Shown piece by piece: positions 6,991 through 14,527 of a DNA stretch of 40,652 nucleotides (position 1 is its first letter; each line of letters starts with the position of its first letter). The translations under genes were made by a program, and so were the position numbers. This DNA comes from Clostridia bacterium (GTDB taxonomy: Bacteria; Bacillota; Clostridia; Christensenellales; Pumilibacteraceae): assembly GCA_017623455.1 (NCBI GenBank), contig JAGAPA010000087.1:1-40652 (forward strand), in the 5' to 3' direction. The notes beneath the pieces are model-generated. The model made no database searches and was not told where the DNA came from. It saw nothing but the letters and a program-made list of their open reading frames with translations.

Positions 6991-8643
6991 TTATTTGTTT
7001 TCAAGGGTTTCTTCTTTACCAATCGGGTTTACGATACTGTACGCAACGTTTACAAGGTGATCGGCAACACGCTCCAAGCCCGACACGAGCGAATAGAAGT
7101 ACGCGCCAAGCTCTACGGAACAGTCACCCTTTGCCATTCTGCTAACGTGACCTGCGGAAAGTTGATCCTTAAGTCCGTCCACCTCGTCCTCAAGCTCTGC
7201 AATCTGATAAAGATGATCTTTGTCAGTTTTGTCGAATACGTTCATAGCAATTTCGAACATTTTCTCGATTTTTGAATACATCATCATAAGATCTTGCTTT
7301 GCTTTTTCGGAGAACTCAAGATTCTCTTCGTTCATCTTCTTGTTGATGTCAAGGAAGTTTTCGGCATGGTCACCGATACGCTCTAAGTCGTTTACAACGT
7401 GGAAGAACGATCCGACAACTTTCTCGTCATTGCCCGAAACAACGGGACCGAGCTTTATGAGGTAATGCGTAAGCGAAGTGTTTGTAAAGTCAAGAATATC
7501 CTCGTTTGCAATTATCTGATCAGCTTCCGCAAGCGATTTTTTAGTAAGCGCATTGAAGGAAAGCTTGAGGTTGGTATGAGCAAGCTCTGCCATATACTCG
7601 ACTTCCTTTTTTGCCTGCTGAACCGCAATGGGGGGAGTTTTGATGAAAAGATCATTAATATGCTTGTTGGTAAAGGCTTTCTCGTCCTTTTTCTTTTCCT
7701 TGATGATCTTGCACGCAATTTTGGTCAGGAGCTTTGCAAACGGCAACAAAACCAAGGTCGTGGTAATATTGAAGACAACGTGGAACCAAGCAAGTTGCAT
7801 TCCGGGATCTGCAATAAGAGTTTTAAGTAAAGAACAAACTTGCGCCTCTAAGAACGAAAGAACGATAAAGAACAACATTCCTCCGATAAGGTTGAACAAT
7901 AGGTGAATAATAGCAGTTCTTCTTGCATTTTCGTTCGTTCCACTAGAAGCGATAAACGCAGTGATACAAGTACCGATATTTGCACCGAGAACGATGTAAA
8001 GAGCTGTACCTAAATCCATAGCACCCGTTCCTACAAGTATAATCAAAAGACCTGTAGTTGTTGAGGAACTTTGGATAAGAGCTGTAAATGCCGCTCCTAC
8101 CACCACAAGAAGAATGGGGATTTTTATGGAAAGGAACACGTTTGCAAAAGCATCGGTAACAACGGGATCCTTGAATGCTCCGCTCATTATGGAAAGACCA
8201 ACGAAAATAAGACCAAATCCGCAAAGAATTTGTCCCAATCTCTTTATTCCTTCCTTCTTGATAAACATCAGCATCACGCCAATAAAAGCAAATGCAGACA
8301 CAAATTCGGAAATCGGGAGAGCAGACAACGACACAATTACACCCGTAACCGTCGTTCCGATATTAGCACCCATTATTATGTAGGTCGCTTGAAGCAGTGA
8401 CATAACTCCTGCGTTAACGAAACCTATCGCCATAACGGTCGTTGCTGCGGAAGACTGGATAATTCCCGTAACTACGGCACCTGCGCCAACGTTAATAAAA
8501 GGATTATTACTTACCTTTTTGAATATTCTCTTCATTCTTTCGCCAGCACTCTTTTCCAAGCCGTCGCCCATAAGATTCATACCGGTAATAAATACGCCGA
8601 TACCTGCAAGCAAAGATAACATACAAAGAAGAATTGGACTCAT
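6991..8643 (-). CDS. Na+/phosphate cotransporter with PhoU-like domain
   Basis: The 550-aa protein has two inverted Na/Pi-cotransporter membrane repeats in the N-terminal 320 residues, each with the substrate-site motif QSS: QSSAATT at 63-69 and QSSSTTT near 192. From about residue 350 a soluble PhoU-like helical domain follows, with E/D-rich motifs DLERIGDHAEN and GLERVADHLVNVA that bind metal in PhoU. It likely imports inorganic phosphate with sodium across the cell membrane. ATG follows AGGAG at 11 nt. It has its own strong promoter (8692-8720) and terminator (6946-6981), so it is monocistronic. No Pho box was recognised. Confidence 0.93.
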   Translation of the reverse strand: MSPILLCMLSLLAGIGVFITGMNLMGDGLEKSAGERMKRIFKKVSNNPFINVGAGAVVTGIIQSSAATTVMAIGFVNAGVMSLLQATYIIMGANIGTTVTGVIVSLSALPISEFVSAFAFIGVMLMFIKKEGIKRLGQILCGFGLIFVGLSIMSGAFKDPVVTDAFANVFLSIKIPILLVVVGAAFTALIQSSSTTTGLLIILVGTGAMDLGTALYIVLGANIGTCITAFIASSGTNENARRTAIIHLLFNLIGGMLFFIVLSFLEAQVCSLLKTLIADPGMQLAWFHVVFNITTTLVLLPFAKLLTKIACKIIKEKKKDEKAFTNKHINDLFIKTPPIAVQQAKKEVEYMAELAHTNLKLSFNALTKKSLAEADQIIANEDILDFTNTSLTHYLIKLGPVVSGNDEKVVGSFFHVVNDLERIGDHAENFLDINKKMNEENLEFSEKAKQDLMMMYSKIEKMFEIAMNVFDKTDKDHLYQIAELEDEVDGLKDQLSAGHVSRMAKGDCSVELGAYFYSLVSGLERVADHLVNVAYSIVNPIGKEETLENK

Positions 8644-8691
8644 AAAACTCTTGTCTCCTGTAATCTTATCATAAATTTTTATACCTCTATT

Positions 8692-8720
8692 ATTTTAGCT
8701 TATACCTTATAATTTGTCAA
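8692..8720 (-). promoter_or_regulatory. Sigma-A promoter of the Na/Pi cotransporter gene
   Basis: Minus strand TTGACA (8715-8720), 17 nt, TAAAAT (8692-8697). Confidence 0.8.
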
Positions 8721-8786
8721 ACGTTTGACCCGCCCATTCGACAATTTTTTGTATTATAAAAATTTATGCAAAATCGTATATTCAAT

Positions 8787-8815
8787 AAAAAACGGACAGG
8801 TAGTTTTCCCGTCCG
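8787..8815 (-). terminator. Terminator of the rubrerythrin-like gene
   Basis: Minus strand stem CGGACGGG pairs with CCTGTCCG (one G-U) around a 7-nt loop (8793-8815), followed by six T (8787-8792). Confidence 0.85.
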
Positions 8816-8821
8816 AAATAA

Positions 8822-9283
8822 TTACACAAACACGTTATAGCCACAAAAGCAACACGTGCCTATTCTTCCGCTCTTGTCCGTCTTTCCGCAGAGCGCACAT
8901 TTTTTCAGTTTGTACGCATCCTCGCTCTTCATATCATCCAAAAGCCTTTCCGCCGTTTTTAAGTGGCTTTGCTCCAACTTTAAGACAGATGATAGCAATG
9001 CCTTATCTTCCACGCTCTCCTCGGCTTTTTGCGTTCTCTCCACATCCATACGCGCGCCGTTGACCGTATCGGTCAGATTTATTTCCGTGGTATCATCGTA
9101 GCCTAAACGCTTCAAAAGCGCAAAAGCTTGATTTAACTCGCTTTTTGCAAAACCGCCCAGCGTTTCGGCAACGGAAAAGAAGCCTTCTTCCTTTGCCTTT
9201 AACGAATAATAACGGTACTTAACGTGCGCCGTGCATTTTGATATAAAAATTTTTATAAGAACGTTTTCCTGATTTTCTTCCAT
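8822..9283 (-). CDS. Rubrerythrin-like protein with C-terminal zinc-ribbon/rubredoxin-like knuckles
   Basis: The 153-aa protein resembles rubrerythrin in layout: a helical ferritin-like part (about residues 8-120), then two cysteine knuckles, CALCG and CCFCG, near the C-terminus. The first helix pair keeps KAKEEGF but the expected ExxH in the next helix reads ELNQ, so a metal-ligand histidine is missing; the last helix retains EQSH. Rubrerythrins reduce peroxide in anaerobes, but this one may have lost part of its diiron site. The start is the ATG at 9281-9283, six bases after AAGGAG; an in-frame upstream ATG overlaps that site. It is monocistronic with a terminator. Confidence 0.65.
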   Translation of the reverse strand: MEENQENVLIKIFISKCTAHVKYRYYSLKAKEEGFFSVAETLGGFAKSELNQAFALLKRLGYDDTTEINLTDTVNGARMDVERTQKAEESVEDKALLSSVLKLEQSHLKTAERLLDDMKSEDAYKLKKCALCGKTDKSGRIGTCCFCGYNVFV

Positions 9284-9338
9284 ACGCATCTCCTTTTCCT
9301 TATTATATATACGCAAAATAAACGCGTTTATGAAAGAA

Positions 9339-9372
9339 AAGGTTTGAAGTAAAAAATCTTACTCCAAACCTT
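9339..9372 (-). terminator. Terminator 3' of the glucokinase gene, beyond the repeats
   Basis: Minus strand arms of 14 bases (9339-9352, 9359-9372) pair fully with one G-U around a 6-nt loop, then TTCTTTC. It is separated from the glucokinase stop by about 245 bp of tandem repeats, suggesting the repeats were inserted between gene and terminator. Confidence 0.6.
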
Positions 9373-9397
9373 ATTGATTTTTAACTAAAATTTCAGG

Positions 9398-9631
9398 TAA
9401 TTTTTACCTCAATTAAAGCACAATATCGGGTTAAGCGTCACGTAAATAAAAATCAATAGATTTATTAAAACCAACTTACTTTGTATGCTAAATTACTGTA
9501 CTTTCTTAAAGCACCATTTCGGATCAAGCGTCACGTAAATAAAAATCAATAGATTTATTAAAACCAACTTACTTTGTATGCTAAATTGCTGTACTTTCTT
9601 AAAGCACCATTTCGGATCAAACGTCACGCTT
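9398..9631. repeat. Three copies of the dispersed 45-bp module at exact 93-bp spacing
   Basis: Repeat units start at 9413, 9506 and 9599. The first two intervals share the whole 93-bp sequence (AGCGTCACG, an AT-rich stretch with AATCAATAGATTTATT, then ACTTACTTTG). The third unit is cut after CACGC by the glucokinase coding end. Modules span about 9398-9442, 9491-9535 and 9584-9631. The 333-bp gap between genes 9284 and 9616 holds only this repeat and the terminator at 9339-9372. Confidence 0.9.
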
Positions 9632-10579
9632 ATCGGGGATTACGAGGGATGCTGCACCGATAATGCCTGCATTGTTACCAAGGGTAGCAATAAGGATTTC
9701 GGGCTCGGGGATATTCTTTCCGCCGTACGTATGCTCGTGAACGAACTTCTTAAGGGGCTTGGTAAGGTACTCGCCCTGAGCGCACACACCGCCACCGAGC
9801 AAAATAGCCTGAGGACGGAAAATATTAACGAAATTGGACACACCTTCGCCAAGGTAAGCGATATACTCGTCAACAACCTTCTGAGCAGAAGCATCACCCT
9901 GCTTTGCGCACTCGAAAGACGTTCTGCCGTCTACCTCGTCAAGAGTGGGAGAGAACTTCCACATAAGCGAATTCTTATCCTTTTCCATTGCGCGTTTAGT
10001 ATCGCGGATAAGAGCCGTTGCGCTTGCGTACGCCTCCAAGCAACCTTTTCTTCCGCAACTGCACTGCTCGCCGTCGCGCACTATAACCATATGACCAAGC
10101 TCTGTTCCCTTGGACTCAAAACCCTCGAAAAGCTTGTTCTCGATAACAACACCGCCACCTACTCCGGTACCGAGCGTTACGAGAATGGTATCGTGGTATT
10201 TCTTACCTGCGCCACACTTAGTTTCGCCGAGCGCCGCAACGTTTGCGTCGTTGCTTATCTTAACAATTTTACCCGTTTCCTGTGCAAGCGCGGGAGCAAG
10301 GGGAACTTCTTCCCAATGCAAGTTGTTAGCATAGTCAACGGTACCCTTTTCGCTGTTGATAGCACCGGGACATCCTATACCGATCGCACCAACCTCATCC
10401 CAAGTTATACCGTTCTTTGCAATAAGATCACCGATCTGCTTTGCAATATCTTTTACGATAACCTTATAATCAAAGCTTTTATCGGTAGGAATACTGCTCT
10501 TATCGATAAGAGTGTAATCATCCTTTACAATGCCAGTCTTAATTCCTGTTCCGCCAATGTCAACACCAATATAATACAT
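9617..10579 (-). CDS. ROK-family glucokinase
   Basis: Phosphorylates glucose (or another hexose) with ATP in the cytoplasm. The 320-aa protein has the N-terminal ATP motif DIGGTGIK, GTGVGGG in the sugar-binding region, GHM near residue 150 and the ROK zinc motif CSCGRKGCLEAYAS, all typical of glucokinase GlcK. The chosen start, ATG at 10577-10579, lies seven bases after AGGAG; an in-frame ATG two codons earlier is too close to it. There is no N-terminal HTH, so it is an enzyme and not a ROK repressor. Its last three codons and stop (R-D-V-stop) fall inside a copy of the dispersed repeat, so its C-terminus has probably been replaced by repeat sequence. Confidence 0.92.
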   Translation of the reverse strand: MYYIGVDIGGTGIKTGIVKDDYTLIDKSSIPTDKSFDYKVIVKDIAKQIGDLIAKNGITWDEVGAIGIGCPGAINSEKGTVDYANNLHWEEVPLAPALAQETGKIVKISNDANVAALGETKCGAGKKYHDTILVTLGTGVGGGVVIENKLFEGFESKGTELGHMVIVRDGEQCSCGRKGCLEAYASATALIRDTKRAMEKDKNSLMWKFSPTLDEVDGRTSFECAKQGDASAQKVVDEYIAYLGEGVSNFVNIFRPQAILLGGGVCAQGEYLTKPLKKFVHEHTYGGKNIPEPEILIATLGNNAGIIGAASLVIPDKRDV

Positions 10580-10648
10580 AATCATTCTCCTTTTCCTTTT
10601 GCAATATATAAGGCGACGTCACAATAAACGCGGTTGATTAGAGTATAT

Positions 10649-10678
10649 ATTTTAGCGAGGAAAACACAAGAAAGACAA
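10649..10678 (-). promoter_or_regulatory. Likely promoter of the glucokinase gene
   Basis: Minus strand TTGTCT (10673-10678), 18 nt, TAAAAT (10649-10654), about 70 nt before the ATG. Confidence 0.55.
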
Positions 10679-10690
10679 GCATTATTGTAA

Positions 10691-10712
10691 GGGCGCGTAC
10701 CTAAGTGGTACG
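10691..10712. repeat. Short GGGCGCGTAC hairpin element
   Basis: CGTACC (10696-10701) pairs with GGTACG (10707-10712) around TAAGT. A related form, GGGCGCGTAC then TAAATCGTACGC, occurs at 27364-27385, and GTACGGGCGATTC in the first repeat block is similar. It is probably a second dispersed palindromic element. Confidence 0.5.
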
Positions 10713-10791
10713 TTAGAACAAAATGCGCGGTATTTCGTAGTGTTTTTCCGTTAAAAATCAACCGTGTGTTTAGACAGTGCCTATAACAAAA

Positions 10792-10814
10792 GGGACAACG
10801 TATACCGTTATCCC
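10792..10814 (-). terminator. Terminator of the coiled-coil protein gene
   Basis: Minus strand GGGATAACG pairs with CGTTGTCCC (one G-U) around GTATA, followed by TTTTGTT. Confidence 0.8.
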
Positions 10815-10835
10815 TCGGTTTTTTACAGTGTAAAA

Positions 10836-11312
10836 TTACTCCTGCTCTTGAGCAACGTTCTCCACGGGAGCTTCAGCAACGTCTTTTTCCTTTAGATATT
10901 CTGCTATAAGGATATCGTTACGGTTTGCAAGCAAAAGCTTAAGCTGAGCGGAATTGTAATAAACGCGCTCTCTTTCTCTCTTTTCTGCATCCAATCTCTT
11001 ATCCTCAAGGTCTCTTGCAATACGCTTAGCATCACGCTCTGCCTTCCAAGCATCGAGTTTTTCCTTTCTCGCGTAGTGCTTTTGCATATCGCGAACCTGC
11101 TTCTCTTTAATCTTCTTAAGTTTCTCAGCTTCCTTAGCGGCAATAGCGGCTTCCTTGGCAGCCTTCTTTTCTTCTTCCTCACGGAACTTACGAAGTCTTT
11201 CTTCTGCCAGTCTATTCTCTTCTTCTCTCGCCTTTTTAACTTCTTCACTGAGCTCTACTTTGGGAGCCTTAGCTTCTTCGACTACAATTTCGTTTTTCTC
11301 GTCCATTTTCAT
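10836..11312 (-). CDS. Highly charged coiled-coil protein of unknown function
   Basis: A 158-aa protein made almost wholly of Glu, Lys, Arg and Ala, predicted to form a long helix or coiled coil from about residue 20 to 125. It has an acidic N-terminus and an acidic tail ending in EQE. There is no signal peptide, membrane segment or known domain. A more ordinary patch, YYNSAQLKLLLANRNDILIAEYL (about 118-140, quoted in part), could be a folded helix pair. A perfect-consensus promoter at 11355-11383 and a strong terminator imply a well-expressed single gene. Low complexity makes homology unreliable; a structural or nucleoid role would be a guess. Confidence 0.75.
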   Translation of the reverse strand: MKMDEKNEIVVEEAKAPKVELSEEVKKAREEENRLAEERLRKFREEEEKKAAKEAAIAAKEAEKLKKIKEKQVRDMQKHYARKEKLDAWKAERDAKRIARDLEDKRLDAEKRERERVYYNSAQLKLLLANRNDILIAEYLKEKDVAEAPVENVAQEQE

Positions 11313-11354
11313 ATTCCGTCCTTGAATTTGTTTTTTGTTTCAAAACTTATATAT

Positions 11355-11383
11355 ATTATATATGTAAATTCAAAATATGTCAA
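11355..11383 (-). promoter_or_regulatory. Perfect-consensus sigma-A promoter of the coiled-coil gene
   Basis: Minus strand TTGACA (11378-11383), 17 nt, TATAAT (11355-11360), about 40 nt before the ATG at 11312. Confidence 0.88.
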
Positions 11384-11416
11384 CGATTTTAGGCAAAAGG
11401 TTAAAATTTAATCTTA

Positions 11417-13666
11417 TTAATCCGCAATTATTACCTTACAAACCACCACAGTCATATCATCCGTGGGTGTTTTGACGCGTTTTTTTGCTTCTTCGAGAAT
11501 CGCTGAAGAAAGAAGCGACGGGTTTTTTCCGCTACTGTTATTGATAAATGCGGACAACATATCCCCCGAAAAGCAATCGTATACCCCGTCCGTCACAAAC
11601 ACGAAGCAATCCCCTGCCTCGCACTCCCTGCTCGAAACGGCAGGCGTTATCTCGTTCACTATCCCTATAGGCAAAGACGAAGCATCCACCCTTACCGTCG
11701 TATTACGCTTTTTGATGAACGTAGGCGGAGAAGCAAGCTTAACGATATCCGCACATCCCGTCTTTCTGTCAAAAACCATCGTATCGAGCGCGGAAAAGCT
11801 CTCGTCGTTATCTATTCTTAAAAACGCGTTCACGCTTTTTACCGTTACATCATGATCAAACCCCGCTCTGTAAAAATTCTCTATAAGCGAGATTGCGTTA
11901 TCAGACACCGCCTCAGCCTTTTCTCCGCTACCCATTCCGTCACAAAGCGCAACCATAACCTTGCTGTCGGAAAGCTTGGTAAACGAATGAGTATCACCGC
12001 TTCGCTCTCCGTTTTTTGGCAACGACGCTACGGATACCACAAGAGAATATCCGGGTTTTTCGGTAAGCGTTACAACACTCCATCCGCTTATAACGCTATC
12101 GTCTGCTTTGGTTATTTCACACCCTATCTTAAGCGCTCCGCTTACCGCGCGTTCTATACTGTTTTTATCAAAAGTTTCACGTTTTAGCAACAACGTTACC
12201 TCGAAATCGTGACCAAGCGCGATATACACCTGCTTACAGATCATGCCCGACAACGCAAGCTCTTCCTTGATTTTCTCCTCTCGCTCATAATCAAAACCCA
12301 AGGGCGAGCTTATCTTTTTTTCTTGCTCTGCGAGTATATCACAAATATCCGAAAGCGATCTCGACAGCGTAGCCTTGACCTGATTTTGAGTTGCTATTTT
12401 CGCAACGTCCTTGCGTATAGCAAGAGAATTATTGTACGAAGCCCCTACAAGCGAGGCAAGATGCAAACATTCGTTTTCCAAAAGCGGTGGAAGCGAGGTT
12501 ATCGTTGCTTTGTTTTTTATCAGCGTAAGACGGGAAAGCGTTATTAGTGCGGACGGCAATTCCTTTTTTGAACATCTGCCGTAATTTTCACATTTTCTGC
12601 ACACGTCCTCTTCCGTCTTTTTCGCAAGGCGCAAGGATACTTTTTCGGTATCGCCTTTGAGAAAGGAGAGCGACGACGACATTTGCAAAAATATCTCCTT
12701 AAGCCGTCTTACCTGCATTGCGGTATCTATACGGTTTTTGTTTATAAGATATCTGAGCGCAATACCGCTACTCTCCGCCCTGCGGTGCTTTCTTAGTTCG
12801 TTGACTACGTTGCTTGGAATAAGCAAGAAAACCGTTCCGCCCAAGGCGAAAAACAACAGGTGCAAGGGCAACGCGGTATAATTAACCGCGAAATACAGCT
12901 CGAAAACGGTAAGACCCATAAGCGCAGACAAGAGCGGAAAAATACGTTTTGCCGACACAAACGGCACACAGCATAACGCGCAAAAACCGAATAATGCGAT
13001 AAAAGTTATCTCATACCTGCAAACGGCATACCCACACCCGAGCGCAAGCGCGCACACAAAACCGTACGTTTTACCAATTACGCACATGAAAAACAGTATG
13101 GCAAAACCTGCCACAAACACTATAAGGGGCACTGAAAAAACGAATATTTGCGAAAATCCGGCACCAAACGCAAGTACTGAAAACGCAAAGCACCCGAGCA
13201 CCGTTTCCGAAACGAACACCTTTACTCCGCCACTAAGCAAAGTGTAACAAAGTCGGAAAACATACGAAAAGCTCAACGTTATTATTCCGTTTATTATAAG
13301 GTTTACGGCATGCACGGAGTTTATCGCGCTTGCCGACGCGATACAAAAATGCACTACGCAAAACACTATTCTTAAAACCGTGGACATTCTTTTGTTTGAA
13401 ACTTTAGCATAAACAAGGTAAAATACGAACGGTAAAAGCGACGCTACGGTAAGCAACATCTTAAAAAAACTCACACCGTCAAAAAATGCAGTTAGCAAAA
13501 GCCCTACAATGCCAATCGCACCAATCTTATCCGATAAAAAGCTCGCATAAAAAAACGCATAGTGAAAGGGGGAAAGAGAATTGATTTTCCCAAACGATAG
13601 AACAATTAGGCATAAAAGGATGATAACGTTTTCCTTGAATTTTTCCACTCGTTGATTTTCCGTCAT
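11417..13666 (-). CDS. spoIIE: Stage II sporulation protein E, serine phosphatase
   Basis: The 749-aa protein has an N-terminal region of about ten hydrophobic segments (residues 15-290), a central region of about 290-530 with cysteines in CRKCENYGRC, and a C-terminal PP2C phosphatase (about 540-745). Catalytic aspartate motifs are ALCDGMGSGEKA, FVTDGVYD and PTDDMTVV. In endospore formers SpoIIE dephosphorylates SpoIIAA at the asymmetric septum and so activates sigma-F in the forespore. Upstream, a TATAAT at 13699-13704 and a hairpin touching it form an unusual leader. No free ribosome site is visible: the best match (AGGGTG) lies in the hairpin arm. Its presence marks the host as sporulation-competent. 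Confidence 0.95.
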   Translation of the reverse strand: MTENQRVEKFKENVIILLCLIVLSFGKINSLSPFHYAFFYASFLSDKIGAIGIVGLLLTAFFDGVSFFKMLLTVASLLPFVFYLVYAKVSNKRMSTVLRIVFCVVHFCIASASAINSVHAVNLIINGIITLSFSYVFRLCYTLLSGGVKVFVSETVLGCFAFSVLAFGAGFSQIFVFSVPLIVFVAGFAILFFMCVIGKTYGFVCALALGCGYAVCRYEITFIALFGFCALCCVPFVSAKRIFPLLSALMGLTVFELYFAVNYTALPLHLLFFALGGTVFLLIPSNVVNELRKHRRAESSGIALRYLINKNRIDTAMQVRRLKEIFLQMSSSLSFLKGDTEKVSLRLAKKTEEDVCRKCENYGRCSKKELPSALITLSRLTLIKNKATITSLPPLLENECLHLASLVGASYNNSLAIRKDVAKIATQNQVKATLSRSLSDICDILAEQEKKISSPLGFDYEREEKIKEELALSGMICKQVYIALGHDFEVTLLLKRETFDKNSIERAVSGALKIGCEITKADDSVISGWSVVTLTEKPGYSLVVSVASLPKNGERSGDTHSFTKLSDSKVMVALCDGMGSGEKAEAVSDNAISLIENFYRAGFDHDVTVKSVNAFLRIDNDESFSALDTMVFDRKTGCADIVKLASPPTFIKKRNTTVRVDASSLPIGIVNEITPAVSSRECEAGDCFVFVTDGVYDCFSGDMLSAFINNSSGKNPSLLSSAILEEAKKRVKTPTDDMTVVVCKVIIAD

Positions 13667-13698
13667 AAAAAAGCACCCTACTTGTATTAGTAGAGTGC
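13667..13698 (-). terminator. Hairpin plus six T directly before spoIIE
   Basis: Minus strand GCACTCTACT (13689-13698) pairs with AGTAGGGTGC (13673-13682; one G-U), followed by TTTTTT (13667-13672) and then the spoIIE ATG. It should terminate transcripts arriving from the serS-membrane protein unit. Its 5' arm abuts the spoIIE -10 box. Confidence 0.8.
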
Positions 13699-13704
13699 AT
13701 TATA
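13699..13704 (-). promoter_or_regulatory. -10 box of the spoIIE promoter
   Basis: TATAAT on the minus strand; transcription would begin about 13692, inside the hairpin's first arm. No -35 is present at 17 nt. A TTACAA lies 21 nt upstream; B. subtilis spoIIE and spoIIG promoters activated by Spo0A also have a wide spacer of about 21-22 nt. No clear 0A box was found. Confidence 0.55.
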
Positions 13705-13759
13705 CCATGATACGTATGTGGGATTTTGTAACAATTTGACTTAATTTAGAGTTTAGTGT

Positions 13760-14473
13760 CTATCTTATCGGGTTCTTACGCTCGGTCTTTACGTGTTCTA
13801 AACCGTTCAAGGTTTTACGGTAAAAAACAAGCCTGTCGGAGTATTCGTAGATAAGCAGATTGGGGTCCATTCGCGTCCTGAAAATCAAAGGTTTTGACGA
13901 GGTCATCTGAGGATGTTCGCACTCAGAGGGCGAAACGTACTGAGGAGGCACGTCGTTGATCTGCAAGGGCGGATAGCTTTGCATTTCGCCACTACCTACG
14001 TTTGCAGTCGGATAAGCAGGGTTTTGATAAGGCTGGTACGTTTGCGGTTGCATTTGTACGGAAGTTGGCTGTTCGGCAACGGGTGGGACCTCGGGAGTCT
14101 GAACGGGCTGAGCTTCCGTCTTAGCTTCCTTCTGCTCCTTTTCATCCTTGCTCCTATCCTCGGTTTTTGCTGACTTTTTACGTTCTTTACCCTTAGCTCT
14201 TTTCTCCTCTCTCTTCTTGTATCTGCGCCGCTTTGCGCTCATTACACGCAAGAAGATAATATAGAAGGTGAAAATGAGTGACACGGCAAGCCCCACCAAA
14301 TAAATGGCAAGAACCTGCGAAAAATCAATTTGAAAAATTGCGCACAGCAAAATAAACAGCAGGGAATATATTGCCGGGATCCACAATCCCAGCACCTTAA
14401 GCAAAAACAAAAGCAGTCTTACTATTAATTCTATTATTGCCGTTATAGCATCGAGCAACTTTTCGAAAAGCAT
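13760..14473 (-). CDS. Membrane protein with Pro/Gln-rich linker, unknown function
   Basis: The 237-aa protein starts with two hydrophobic segments (about 10-45 and 48-75). A very basic stretch rich in Lys and Arg (77-110) follows, then an acidic and Pro/Gln-rich linker (115-185) with repeats such as QPYQNP and QMQPQ. A compact C-terminal part (about 190-237) contains FRTRMDPNLLIYEYSDRLVFYRK. The N-terminus is probably a membrane anchor with the C-terminus in the cytoplasm, by the positive-inside rule. RBS AAGGAG is 5 nt from ATG. It follows serS by 54 bp with no terminator, so they may be co-transcribed. No known family was recognised. Confidence 0.8.
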   Translation of the reverse strand: MLFEKLLDAITAIIELIVRLLLFLLKVLGLWIPAIYSLLFILLCAIFQIDFSQVLAIYLVGLAVSLIFTFYIIFLRVMSAKRRRYKKREEKRAKGKERKKSAKTEDRSKDEKEQKEAKTEAQPVQTPEVPPVAEQPTSVQMQPQTYQPYQNPAYPTANVGSGEMQSYPPLQINDVPPQYVSPSECEHPQMTSSKPLIFRTRMDPNLLIYEYSDRLVFYRKTLNGLEHVKTERKNPIR

Positions 14474-14527
14474 ACTTACTCCTTCTTGTTTTATTTCGCC
14501 GTAAATTCAATAAAATGAACCGAAATT

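Noticed and set aside
9578-10627. Long plus-strand ORF of about 349 codons opposite glucokinase
   Set aside because: It is the shadow of the ROK kinase, which has full family motifs, a ribosome site and a promoter on the other strand. The shadow has none.
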